64,000 nucleotides of DNA from Xiphophorus maculatus (lineage: Eukaryota; Chordata; Actinopteri; Cyprinodontiformes; Poeciliidae). A program made the translations under genes and the position numbers. The first letter of the stretch is position 1. Each line of letters begins with the position of its first letter. The stretch covers positions 682,001 through 746,000 of the forward strand of contig NC_036448.1 of assembly GCF_002775205.1 (NCBI RefSeq), written 5' to 3'. Below are positions 10,531 through 22,467 of the stretch, piece after piece. The notes beneath the pieces are model-generated. The model did no database searches. It worked only from the letters and a program-made list of their open reading frames with translations, and was not told the DNA's origin.

Positions 10531-13080
10531 AGTTACAACACGCAAGTATTTTTGATTGATCAACTGTGCTATGACTGATATTTGTAAGATTATGAGGAAC
10601 ATATTACACCTGATGGAACCAAATGAGGTTGCATTACCTTGACCTGTCCCCCTCCATTGCCCATTCTTTCTCTGCTGTCCAGTTCTGCCATCAATTGCCT
10701 TTTTTATATCTACAAGATAACACTCAAGTTTCAGTAATCAATATATTATGGATAAGTCAAAGTAAACGTTCATTACTAAATAAGAAAAGCACTACCTGAA
10801 GATTTAAAATGATGTCTTCCGTTTGTTTCAGTATTCTTCAGCTCCCCACATAAACAAAGTTGCTCATGGAATTCATCACATTGGACACCACAGTCCACCA
10901 AAGTTCCCTTTGATAGAGACACTTCAGCTACATTTTGAACTATAATCTGAACTTCATCATCTTTGATGTCCACTGCATTCTGGGAAATCAGCTGGATGGC
11001 TGATGAGGAAATTTCCTCTGCTGCAGAATCGAGGGATATTTCTTCAGAGGATGAAAGGCTTTTCTGCTGCAGCTCAATCAGGGTGTTCTGGTTTGGGCTT
11101 TGACCATCCTCAGGTTCAGAAGACCTATTTTCAGCCTCATCCCTTTCAGTCGGAGTAGATGCGGCTTTTCTTGGAAGAGCTGAGGAAGGAGACGAGACAT
11201 TCTTTTTTGAGTGAAGCAAGTTTTGACTTTGTTCTGGTTTTATAGATCCAGATACATCCCCTTTCATTTCTGTTCCTGTCTCTCTCACAGGACTATGCTC
11301 CTCTTCTTGAATACTGGAACAAAGACAGTTTTCTGGTACTTGAACAGAGACACAGGTCAATAAGCTGTGCCCTCTCTTTTCTTCATTCATGAGGTTGTCA
11401 TTTTGGTTGAAGAGTCCAGCATTTTCAGCTTCCTCTGTCTCTTCATTAACTTTGCCATAACTTTGCTCCAACATGCCATTTTGTAACAGCCACTCTCTAG
11501 TAGGGACATAGGCAGGCAGAAACTCCACAGACCAAATGGATTCATTGGATTTTCTCTTCACCCGACAGCTACTAGCAGACATATGAGGTGCAACATCTGA
11601 GATCTTATGTAGATATGTCCTATTGTAATTTTCTTGCACCTCAGTTTCAGAGTTGTTGGAGGAGAAATTTTGCACATCATCTATGAAGGTTAATGAATGT
11701 CTTTCTGAAAAGCTTACTTCTACAGGCTCCTCATGTGTACTAGACTCCAGGAATGCATCCATTGTAGAATAAGGGAGTCGAAGGCTTCTGAAGAGCACTT
11801 CACTAACTTTTGGACTTGTCATACCTTCATCAATACCAGTGCCAAGTCCTTTAACAGAACCAATGTTTGTTTCTCTGGAATTGTGGGATAAAGGTTTGTT
11901 GAGCTCAACATCATGCTGAGATGTCATCCAAATATCAGTATAGGACAGCTCCACATCTGTCGTTTTCAGCAGCGCTGTTTGTGGTGTTCCACCGCCACGG
12001 TTCATCAACATGTCAGGAACAGAGATGCGCCTTTCTTTAAGGACAGCATCGTCTTTCTGAGATGAGCTAGACACTGGAAGTAAACCATCTGGAGACCTTA
12101 TCCTCATATTGAAATCCCCATCTTTAGAAAGCAAGTCAGGGATAGGCTCTTGGTCAGTATTAATTTGTGTGTCTTGCCTTGTGCTTCCAGATGATTCAAC
12201 AGCAGTTGATGAAACAGGTTGTCTGTGAAAGTCTGTTATGACGGTGGTACTTGCGACGGGCTCATTCACTTGCAAGTCTTTTTCTTCTCTGCTGGGCAAC
12301 TTGCAGACTACCACCTCAGTTAAGGCTTGCTTGGGGGAACGTAAGGCTGGGGAGCATGGAGAATTTGAACGACTTTCCCTCCAAGAATCTGAGCCCATGT
12401 CATACCCATGCATGCCTCTTTGTGCAGGCTCAGTTTGAACTTCAGAATTCACAGTTTTTCTTACAGGGATAAAATGATTTGGGCGAATTCTTCGCATCTG
12501 ATTAGGGTTCTGATGGGATGCATCTTGAGTGTGTAACTGTGGGTGGTGCAAGCGCCTGTAGTCAACTGGTTGAACATGAGGGAGAATATATCCTGGAGTC
12601 TCCATGTAAGGGGGTTGGAGTAGTGGGGGAGGTGGTGCAATCATACCATAGCCTAGAAGATAAAAAAAGTTTGGGTTTTTTTCACAAAAATATTTTGCTG
12701 TAAAATAGAAGGAATAAAGTAGCTTTTTGAAATTTATGGGTTAGGATCATTTATGTAAATCTGAGACTAAATCTAACTTCTAAACCACACACACTTGCTA
12801 AAACAAGAACTCATTACTCACCCATGCTTGGGAAGTGAGCAGAGGGGTTATAGGAGAAGGGTATCAGCCACTGGTATTGAAGTAAAGGGGGTGGAAGTGG
12901 TGCAGGAATGTACAAGACAGGATGGGCAAAGATGGGATGTTGGGCATGTGGGGGAAATCCCAGATCCTGAGCAGCACTTTGTGGACCTGGATCCTGCTGT
13001 GCCAACGATGCCACACCACTGCTGGGGTTCCTTCCATCAGGTTCACAATGAGTTGGAAGTGGTCTGTTAATCGCTGCCAT
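10078..13080 (-). CDS. buc: Bucky ball / Velo1 family germ-plasm organiser, complete coding region
   Basis: Five coding exons join in phase 1 throughout: 12822-13080, 10796-12652, 10638-10709, 10196-10255 and 10078-10100 (TAA at 10078-10080), predicting 756 aa. The N terminus carries the aromatic/proline-rich BUVE-type region: PVLYIP (~54-59), LLQYQW (~66-71), PGYILPHVQPVDYRR (~106-120) and SEVQTEP (~156-162). A long acidic, Ser-rich disordered middle follows, then GVQCDE (~675-680). The small 3' exons encode a basic, arginine/glycine-containing tail (RGTG, GYSRGG) ending GGRKPRY. In zebrafish and Xenopus, Buc/Velo1 builds the Balbiani body and germ plasm through its prion-like N terminus and binds Tdrd6 through methylated arginines. 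Whether this is buc or a buc2-like paralogue is not decided. Exon 2 could read nine codons past its donor (GTAGTG) to TAG at 10776, an alternative C terminus. Family assignment is strong; the last three exons are inferred from phase and splice sites. Confidence 0.88.
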
Positions 13081-13990
13081 ATTCAGACTACAGAATTAGG
13101 AAAGTGGAGTTAGTTGTGCAACACTGTTCTAGCAAATTAAAAATAAATTCCATCATTCATCATATAGAGCAGGGGTCTCAAACTCCAGGCCTCGAGGGCT
13201 GCAGTCCTGCAGTTTTTAGATGTGCCACAGGTACAAAACACTGGAATGAAATGACTTAGTTACCTCCTCCTTGTGTAGATCAGTTCTCCAGAGCCTTAAT
13301 GACCTAATTATTCTGTTCAGGTGTGGTGCAGCTGAGGCACATCTAAAAGTTGCAGGACTGCGGCCCTCGAGGACTGGAGTTTGAGACCCCTGATATAGAG
13401 CATCATTACATACCCAACAAGGTCTCAAAGCAAAGAAGAATACTCCTGGGAGAGAGAAAAACATTTTAAAACAACCAAGCTTGAGTGAGGTTTATACCAG
13501 CCCATTTAGCAAACATAGACTGACTTCATAAGTTAGAACTTTTCGCTTCACCAAAATATTGTGTTTTTTAATTTGTTAGACATTAAGTTTAACAATTGAA
13601 AGTTTACCTGTTTAAAGTTAAATAATTCAACATAAAAGCCTTGAAATCCATCTTCCATGCCAGGCAAAGATATACGTATATTGTTTGGTTCATTTTGTAC
13701 AGACAAATGTTGCTGCAAAGATAAACATGAACTTACAATTGTATATGAAAAAATTCCCTAAAATAGTGTTTTTCTGTGAGAATGCGGTATGATTAAAGAT
13801 GAAAAGTTCACACTCTGAAATAAAACCCTCCTCAGAGGTCTCACACTAATACAAGATATAAACTAAAAAAAAAAAAAACAGTAATATGAACAAAGAGAAA
13901 GAATTCCTGTACCTTGCTGAAAGCCGGACAAAGTATCCACTTGCAGTGCAGCCAGTCAGTGAAACATCACAGCTGACACACCTGACAATA
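13081..13990 (-). other. Candidate 5'UTR exons of the buc-type gene
   Basis: An acceptor (CTGTAG, 13088-13090) directly precedes the coding exon, so upstream exons are needed. Minus-strand candidates are 13414-13445 (acceptor CTCTCCCAG, donor GG|GTATGT), 13608-13712 (acceptor CTTTGCAG, donor CAG|GTAAAC) and a first exon ending near 13912 (AGCAAG|GTACAG). Joined, the middle two keep the buc frame but meet a TGA inside 13414-13445, which supports the annotated ATG as the true start. A hAT MITE (13170-13392) lies in the same intron. RNA evidence is lacking. Confidence 0.4.
13170..13392. mobile_element. hAT MITE, family 1 (CAGGGGTCTCAAACTCC ends)
   Basis: This is a 223-bp element with terminal inverted repeats CAGGGGTCTCAAACTCC / GGAGTTTGAGACCCCTG. 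It is flanked by a perfect 8-bp target duplication ATATAGAG (13162-13169 and 13393-13400), the hAT hallmark. It has no coding capacity and sits in the 5' intron region of the buc-type gene. A second copy is at 19534-19758. Confidence 0.93.
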
Positions 13991-15554
13991 AGTACGGTAA
14001 TCTTCTTCTTCTTCTTCTTCTTTTTGTTTTATGGCGGTTGGCAAACAACTTTCAGGTGCATTACCGCCACCTTCTGGACTGGAGTATGAACCAGATGTCT
14101 AATCCCTATAATCTCCCTATTAGACCTGTTTTTCTAAGAAACCTAAACACGGAATTAAAAACCACATCTCCAGATGATTTTTGTAGCAGATCTCTAATAT
14201 TTAATTTAACTTTATTCTTATTTAACTCTTCTACTAATTCCTCTCTTTCTAGATTATATTTATTACATTCCATAAAAATATGTATAACTGTTTCCAACTT
14301 TCCACAAAAATTACATAACCCCGTACTATGTTTATTTATTATTTTCAAAGTACTATTTAACCCTACATGTCCAAATCTTAACCTAGATATAATATCTTCC
14401 TCTTGTTTATTCCTATTTTCCTTTCTACATTCCCCCACTTTTTTTTTGAATACTATAATAAAACCTTGCCTTCTTTTCACCCTCCCATTGTTCCTGCCAC
14501 TTCTTCTTGTAAAATATTTTACTTATACTCCTTATCTCATTTTTACTATACTTAACTTCCAATTCAATTTCATTTCTCTTACTCGCACTCTTTGCAAATG
14601 TATCTGCTAATTCATTTCCAACTATTCCGGTATGAGCTGGAATCCAAATAAATTTAACAGTAGATCAATTTATTCCCATTTTATGTATTGATTTATTTAT
14701 ATCTATCAGAATGTCTTGTCTTGCTTCCGACTCTTGTTCCATAATACTTATTAATGCACTACTCGAATCAGAACAAATTAACACTTTCTTTTCCCTTAAT
14801 TCTTCACTCCATTTTAACGCCATTGAAATAGCCAGTAACTCTCCTGTGTATACATTCAAACTATCCGTTAATCTTTTATTTTCCATGATGTTTAAATCTG
14901 GAATTATAAATGCTATCCCTACTCTATCATTTACCATTTTTGATGCATCTGTGTATATTTGTAAGTATTCTCCATATTCCCTTCTTATGTATCTTTCCAC
15001 CTCTCCTTCTACTGTTTGTCTTCCTTCGTCCAACAATGTTAAATCAACTTTCATCTCTTTTTGTATCCAAGGTGGATTACATGAAAAATCCACCACCGGG
15101 CTAATTAAACATTGATTTAATCCTATTTCCTTTATTTCTTTATTTATTATCCATCCAAAACTATTTACATTTACATTCTTAACACTTTCTTGGCATGGTT
15201 GTAATATATTATTTATAGGATAACTTTTTTATGCCCTTTTACGTTTGCCCAAAACCCTACTCCTAATTGTTTCCTTCTTAACTCCAATGGCATTTCCCCC
15301 ATTTCTACCTGTAGTGCTGACACTGGTGTTGTCTTCATTGCCCCACAGCAAATTCTTAACGCTTGATACTGTATTTTATCTATTTCTTTTAATAAGTTAC
15401 TTGAGGCAGAATTATATACCACACATCCATAATCTATTACCGATCTAATAAGTCCAATATATAATATCTTCAAAGTTTTCCTACCTGCTCCCCATTCTTT
15501 ACCTCTTAAACACCTCATGATATTTAATATTTTTTTACTTCTCTCTATTATTTT
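13990..15554 (-). mobile_element. RNase H-bearing LINE copy B, 3' half
   Basis: This is the continuation of the LINE at 17681-19200, separated from it by an LTR-like insertion. It encodes the post-RT linker (NIMRCLRGKEWGAG, IDYGCVVYNSAS, CCGAMKTTPVSALQVE at 15213-15518). An RNase H domain follows at 14665-15096 with YTDASK, TGELLAIS and CSDSSSAL. A C-terminal zinc-knuckle-like stretch (LCNFCGKLETVIHIFMECN, 14106-14480) completes it. The 3' end shows GCCATAAAAC followed by a GAA-type tail (CTT repeats at about 14000-14021). Frameshifts break it into several frames. The tail abuts the 5' exon region of the buc-type gene. Confidence 0.82.
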
Positions 15555-17680
15555 TGTTGTTGCGCAACACCCCCCCCCCTCCTTTCTGTCTCTACTCTCT
15601 CACTCTCGTACTTCCTCTTCTGAGAGGGGAGATGTGCTACCAGCTCTCCTTCTAACGGGTTAATTGAGTTTCCTAAATCTGCTGGGATTTACCCTGTCCA
15701 GAACTGAAGTAAACTCTGTTTAAGCTGGTTTCGAGAAACGATTCGCCTAGTTTCTGACGGTCTACATCCAGGTGTCCCACCCTTCTTCCCCCTGTGAATT
15801 AGCCAGACTGAGCAGCCTACAGCCAACTAGTTTCACAGAGCACACCTGTTAACGGTCGCTCGTTCTCTATTTTACAACTTGCATTTGTTATTGAACCAGG
15901 TAGGTTTTAGTGACTCGGGCGAGTCCCAAGGATGTTGTTTTACATTTGGGCTACCAGCAACCTAAAAACATTTTCCACTTCTTCCTCTTCAGAATCAAAC
16001 ATCACAGCTATTTTACAACCATCAAAGAACTTTAAGGTGACTCATTAACTGAATGTCCACAACATCTTTTAGATTTTCTTTATGCTAAATATTTTATTAG
16101 TAAGGCATTTTTGCAAGGGTCAGTACAGCTTAATTCAGTATCAGAAATAATCAAATAAGTAAAATCAATCATCTAGTCTATCTTTCCCTACTGCTGACAC
16201 TGAGAACTAAAAAAGGGAACCTTTGAGAGAGACGGACGGAGTTTGGCGTTTCGATCCCCAGACCTGGCTCGATGATGATGAAGATGTTGCAGCAGGAGGA
16301 AGACGCCGATCGATGAAGGCAGGGATCTCCGCAGGTCTGATGAGCCTCCTCTCCGCGTGGATGGTGAGGTCACACAGGACTTGGTGCTGGCAGGAAAAAA
16401 GGCAGCAGTTCTTCTTCTTTGTCTTTGCCTTTGTCTTTGTCTTCATCTTTGTCTTTGGGGTCTGAACCCAGCCGATGAGAGAAGTGCGATTCGAAGCCAC
16501 AGGTTGTGGGCCTGACGGGTTGGTCCCCATGGCAGGACAGTCTTCGGCTCTGTGGCCCCGGCTCTTCTTCAGCTGCAGAGTTCTTTGTCCATCTCGATCT
16601 TGGCTCGAAGCTGCCCGGAGGATCCAACGAACAGTTCCTCTTTTGCACCCACCTTTTATAGGGTTTATCCACCTTTTGGTGCGTTTTCATTGGCTGTCTG
16701 CTTAGACAGATGATCTCATATCCATCACTGTCTTACAGACATTATGTCCTAATGTCTGTGCTAATGTCTCAGGGTTGCTCAACCTCCTATGTCCGTTGTC
16801 TGCACAACCTTTCACCTAAATAAGGCGTTGATCATCTCTGCTCTCCTGTTAGTTCCTCTTTTTCCCTTAACCGTTCACCTTTCACCTACCATCCACCTCC
16901 AACATATCAGTGATGTTTAATTGCAGTTACACCTTCTTACACCATTTCAAGTTCAATGTCAAAATCACATTTATATCACATTTATTTTCTTTAGCTTCTC
17001 TGATTTAGCATTCATTTATAATTTTATAACCATAACTTATATCACATTTATTTTCTTCAGCTTCTCTGATTTATCATTCATTTATGATTTTATAACCATA
17101 ACTTATTAATTATACTTATTATAATCTTAATGCGAGTTATTACAGATGTTTTTCTGAAAAGAAACCAAGAATAATCCATGATTCTAATTATTTAATACTA
17201 AAGTTACAGTTACTTGTTTTTCTTGTAAGTGTTCCCACAAATGTTCGTGTAAATATTATTACAAGTAAACCAATATTAATATAAGTATTTTACTTTGAAT
17301 CTTATCAAATTACCAAAATGTTTAGATTTCATTCTTTAAACTTTCATGATTTAAAATAAGGAATAGTCTCAGCTATTTTTTATAAATCTGCAGGCTGGAA
17401 ACTTCCTCTTTTTCCAGGAAACCTGCTTTTCCTGTTTAATGACTCTCTCTGACTGACTATGATTTCTTATGATTAGATAGAGAAAAGTAGAATTAAAGCA
17501 AAGTTTGCATGAGACAAAAACAACACACACACAACCAGATTTATTTTATTGACACTTAAGTCTACTGTTGGGCCTTGATGTCACTTGAGTGATTCATTTT
17601 AAAGATAACTTTATTTATTATTACTGTTAAACTAAAATCTCCAGCATGGGGAAGCGGGATGAGCTCGGATTTTCTTGACA
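15555..17680 (+). mobile_element. 2.1-kb LTR-like insertion splitting LINE copy B
   Basis: The insert starts TGTTGTTGCGCAACACC and ends TTTTCTTGACA, the TG...CA ends of an LTR element. It is flanked by TTTT duplications (15551-15554 and 17681-17684). Removing it restores the LINE frame (HISK followed by IIERSKK), which fixes the boundaries. Its CTTGACA end matches the solo LTRs at 22468-22831 and 58533-59811. I found no gag/pol frame and no paired internal LTRs, so it is either a very long solo LTR or a non-autonomous LTR element. It contains a tandem duplication at 16970-17106. Confidence 0.7.
16970..17106. repeat. Tandem duplication of ~68 bp
   Basis: Two adjacent copies run from TATATCACATTTATTTTCTT to TTTATAACCATAACTTA (about 16971-17041 and 17038-17105) and differ at only a few bases. 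They lie inside the LTR-like insertion. Confidence 0.85.
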
Positions 17681-19200
17681 TTTTACTAATATGTATTTTC
17701 CATGTAAGCTTTTTATCAAACCATAAACCTAAATATTTGAATTTATCTACCCTTTCTACTTCTTTATCATACATTTTTAATTTTATATTAGTGCCTACCT
17801 TCCTATTAGTAAAGTTAACAAATTTAGATTTTGAACTTGAAATTCGAAATCCCCATTCTAGCGCCCAATCTTCTACCTTACCTAACGCTTCTTGCATTTT
17901 ATCATTTATAAATTTTATATTTCTTCCCCGTTTCCAAATAAGACCATCATCCGCAAATAAAGTCATTCCAAACTTACCTTCGATTTTACTAAAAATATCA
18001 TTAATCATTATTATAAATAACATTGGACTTATAATACTACCTTGAGGAGTGCCATTTTCTGTTAAATATTTTGAACTTACTTCATTTCCTATTTTAACTC
18101 TTATATTTCTATCAGTTAAAAAATCTTTAATCCAATTATAAATTTTACCTCTTAGCCCTATTTGTCTAATTTTAATCAGTAAACCTTCCTTCCATAACAT
18201 GTCATATGCCTTCTCAATATCCAAGAACACTGCCATTAAAACCTCTTTATTCACCTGTGCTTTACTGATTTCATGTTCAAGCTGTACCATAGGATCTGTT
18301 GTACTTCTTCCTTTCCTGAAGCCATATTGATATTTTATTTTTCCTCTTGATTCTAAGAAGTAAATTAACCTATTATTCACCATTCTCTCCATTACTTTTC
18401 CGTCACAAGATGTTAACGCTATTGGCCTGTAACTTTCAGTTAACTGAGGATCCTTACCTGGTTTACATATAGGAATAATAATTGATTCTTTCCACTTATC
18501 TGGCAAAGTTCCTTCTTCCCATATTTTATTATATAGTTTTAGTAAAACTAATTTACTCCTTTCATTCAAGTTTTTAAGCATAACATAATTTATTTGGTCC
18601 TCCCCTGGTGTTGAATTTTTTGTATTCTTTAATGCTTTTTTTAATTCTGTCATTGAAAACTTCATATTTATAGTATCATTATCAACCATTTCCTCATTTA
18701 TCCTTTCATTATATTTTCTCATCGTTAATTCTCTTCCTTCACTAAGATTTTCATTACTATGCACTTTAGCTAAAACTTTTACTAATAATTCTACCTTATC
18801 TTTATCTTCTATAATCATATTTCCATTATTCTTCAGTATTGAGAAATTATATTCCTTTGACATTCCTGACATTTTCTTAATTGTATTCCATACTCTATCT
18901 AATGCTGTAGTTTTTCCTAATGATTCACAATATTTACTCCAATAAAACTTTTTCGCATTTCTAATCTTCCTCCTGACTTCTGCTTGTTTCCTCTTATAAC
19001 TAATTAGGTTTTGGAAACTGACATCTTTTTTAAGTGTTTTAAAAGCCTTATTCCTTGCTTTAATTGCCATTGTACATTCTATATTCCACCAGGGGACTAT
19101 TCTTTTCTTTTTAATCCCTTTACCTTTTGGGATTGCTTCTTTTGCTACTTCAATAATACTCTTACTAACTTCTAAATTTAAAGTACGGTAATCAGCCAAC
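17681..19200 (-). mobile_element. RNase H-bearing LINE copy B, 5' half with reverse transcriptase
   Basis: A long open frame (17562-19256) covers the pre-RT region and nearly the whole reverse transcriptase. Visible are PGEDQINYVMLK, SYRPIALTSCDGKVMERM, the A-motif aspartate in LDIEKAYD, NGTPQGSIISPMLF, and the catalytic FADDG. It is 5'-truncated near 19200, where the flanking sequence has no LINE similarity. At the 3' side the frame runs about 40 codons into the inserted LTR element, creating an accidental chimeric end. The RT is well preserved but the element lacks an endonuclease and is cut in two, so it cannot move by itself. Confidence 0.88.
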
Positions 19201-19533
19201 TCTGCAGTTATTAAGATCAGCTGAAAATGTTGAAGCCAATCAGAGGGCCGCATCACAGGGATGCATTCTGCAATTCTAACACTAGATGGCGAGTCTAGCT
19301 AAGCTATAAATGAAAGTTTTTCTGATGAGTAGATATTAATCAGAATTATTTCAGTGGCGACGTTTTGTTGCAATGTCGAGTCATTTCCCATAGAAAAAAC
19401 GTACGTTTGTCTCATGGCCAAAAAAAAAAAGAAAGAAAGAAAATGTTTATCTTTGCACCTCTAAAACTTCATAAAGAAACCTTAACAGTAAATAGCTGAA
19501 GATACTATCTGACTCTATACACACGCTTTAAAG

Positions 19534-19758
19534 CAGGTGTCTCAAACTTCAGTCCTCGAGGGCCGCAGTCCTGCAACTTTTAGATGTGCCTCTGCTGCAC
19601 CACACCTGAATAGAATAATTAGGTCATTAGCAAGGCTGGGAGAACTGATCTACACAAGGAGGAGGTAATTAAGTCATTTCATTCCAGTGTTTTGTACCTG
19701 TGGCACATGTAAAACCTGTAGGACTGCGGCCCTCGAGGACTGGAGTTTGAGACCCCTG
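19534..19758. mobile_element. hAT MITE, family 1, second copy
   Basis: This 225-bp element starts CAGGTGTCTCAAACTTC and ends GGAGTTTGAGACCCCTG, with a perfect 8-bp target duplication CTTTAAAG (19526-19533 and 19759-19766). It is closely similar to 13170-13392 through the middle (TACACAAGGAGGAGGTAA). Confidence 0.93.
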
Positions 19759-19854
19759 CTTTAAAGGAATACTTTCACTATTTTTAATAGGTATGTCTGA
19801 TGCCTGTCTTTTAATAGTGCTTACATAAAAAGGTAGACAGTGGCATGAATCACA

Positions 19855-20446
19855 TGACAGATGGTGGAAGAACCACAGTGCTGGTTATGTTGGACCTCAG
19901 TGCGGCTTTTGACACTGCTGATCATGACATATTATTGGAACGACTGGAGAGAAGGGTAGGACTCTCCAGTCCGTCACAACTAGTTCAAATCTTAAAGAAC
20001 AGGGATTTTTTTGTTTGAACAGGATACTTCTCATCGAAGCGGATAGAAGTCATGTGGTGTACCCCAATGTTCAATCCTAGGACCTCTCTTATTCAATATC
20101 TATATGTTCAGGTTACAACAGGAAATAATATTAGCTACCATAAGTATGTGGATGATACACAGCTCTATATTACAATGTCACCAGGTGACCTTTGACCTCA
20201 TCCAATCACTGAACAGATGCTTAGAACAGATAAATGTGTGGATGTGCCAAACCTTTCTCCAGCTGAACAGAAACAAAACCAAAGTTCTTATATTTGAACC
20301 TAAAGAGGAACGATCTAGAGTCAATGCACAGCTTCAGTTATTACAGCTAGAAACTAGACATCAGTGATGGACTTTGACCTGAATCTGTAGAACCACATAA
20401 AGGCAATTACAAAATGTGCTACACATATAAAATTTGATTTGATGTG
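19855..20446 (+). mobile_element. L2-like LINE reverse-transcriptase fragment
   Basis: The plus strand reads VMLDLSAAFDTADHDILLER, then with frame breaks [13 protein letters not shown] and [18 protein letters not shown]. These are the A, C (Y[AV]DDT) and following blocks of fish L2-type reverse transcriptase. It ends in the ATAAAATTTGATTTGAT tail. Internal deletions and frameshifts make it dead. Confidence 0.78.
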
Positions 20447-22467
20447 ATGATGCTTGTCAGAACAGTAATAGTCACAAGTTAGTCCTTAAAAATGTAGAAG
20501 TTTTGCCTCAGGTTTTATTTATATGTTATCCTGTAAAAGTTACGATAAAATCATGTTAATCTACAGTTGGCAAGATCTGTTTTGAAAATGTCAATGTTTT
20601 CCCTCAGTAAATTTATTTCTAACATTTCTATTGAGATGAAATTTAGATGAAATGTTGGTAGCAAACCTACTAACCTGCACATTAAAATAAATCAAAACAA
20701 AGTAATTAATAAATGAAATTATGTGTAATGAAGTGTAATAATTCTGTTGCCATTTGACTTACAATGGCGACATAATAAGAGAAAAACTTTGCCCAAAAAC
20801 ACCGAAGCACTAACTGCAGGCAAAATATCAGAAGTCACTGACTTACACCAAATATTACACCAACAATATTTATATCAAAAGGTGTGGCTCGATCTAGAGA
20901 CGGGTGCTATGAATTCTGTTAGTGTTTTGAGTTACTATCGCAATGAAATAGGTGAAAACAACAACAACAACAAACTGCTCAAAAACCCAATTCAAGTCAA
21001 TGAAGTCTGGTCTTTAAAATCCTGAAAATCCACTTTTTTGAGGATTTGCTGTGCCATCATTGCTTCATCTTAAAACTGCATTCCACTTTCAGTTTGTAGA
21101 GACATCTGTGCTTTGTTGAGAAGTGAAGACAGTATCCCAATACTATTTATGTTTTTTCACAACTTGTCTCCAGGCTCAACAAAGTTTTATTTTTTCCTAA
21201 AACTAAGGAAACTAAGGAAGTGGAATATCTGCCCTGCTAGAGTGGGAGACACACTGGATTTTTGACAGCTTAAGATTTTTAACTTGCTCTCACACCTACA
21301 AACATTGCTCTATTGGCCTGATATTTATTTATAACATTGTGCCGACGGTCTGCTTCCATAAAATCTTCTCAAAATGACTCAAGGGCTCAGGGTTTTCCAT
21401 CAAAGTGCTTCAGAGAGTTCTGATGTCGAAGGGAAAACTCAGACTCATGTCATTCATTTTCATTCCATCCTCAAAAATTTGAGAGGGCAGCACACATCTC
21501 TCTCCTTCATCCGTGCTTTTACTGTGATTGAGGTACTGATATGAATCTTGGTACTATCAAAGAAGACAAATGGACCTCGCACATGCTTCAAACAGCTTTC
21601 AGGTCGGGTCTTATGGTTCCTGAACTAGAATGAGTTGTTCAAACTGCTTTTTTTCACTGAAATTCATTGGACAATAGGACTTTGTTCTTTAGAGTATTCA
21701 ATATTGTAACAATATTGCAGATAGCAAACTAAAGACGTTTATTAATGTGTTTACAAGCCACCTGTCATGTAAACTAATATATGAAGTAATGGAGCAGAAA
21801 AGCCAGTTATAAAATACATTAAATTAAGCTTACCATAATCTTTGACAAAATAAAACAAATGAAAGAAAACTTCCACAGACTATGTAGAATGTACATAACA
21901 AATACATACATTTGTTATGTATCAATAACAAATCTGCGGAGTAAGACACACACACCAATGTTATGTTGGTGTGTGTATACGTATTGCTACAAAGTAGGAC
22001 GGATCTTTGGTTGGCACAGACAGTCAGAACACTGGCATCATTAGAACGCTAGGTTCCCACCGACACGCATGCTTTGGAAGGCACCTTTTGAATTTCTTCA
22101 GAAATTTTCTACTTTACATTTTAATTCTGGGCATATTATTTTGCTACCTGAAATTCCAGAATGTGTTTCAGCTCTTCCTTTAATCCTACTGATTATTCAC
22201 TTTGGAAGATATTCAGCACTGCTATGACCTCTCACATGGCACACCTCCCTCGTTCTTGATGAGGTCCTCCTTGATTGACTCAGCTTGTACCATTCCTGAG
22301 CATGGTTCTGATCTTGTCTCCGTCTGTGAGCCTTCTCTGTGGATAATGACAATCTTTACAAATTGAAATATTCTTCCTCAGCACATTCTGCTGGTGACAG
22401 ATAATGTGTAACTGTAAGTGAAGGTGGAGCATTCTGATGCATGTTTGTGTATCATGCAAAGTGTTTG
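20447..22467. other. Intergenic sequence, nothing recognised
   Basis: This is AT-rich with short open frames only. I see no exon, RNA gene or clear repeat boundary. Confidence 0.5.

Noticed and set aside
12238..13113. Several plus-strand frames of 60-90 aa over the buc-type exons
   Set aside because: They are antisense shadows; splice phases and recognisable motifs are on the minus strand.
16370..16690. 106-aa frame with Lys-Asp repeats
   Set aside because: The repeats come from a simple CTTTGT tract inside the LTR-like insertion; no gag or pol similarity could be seen.
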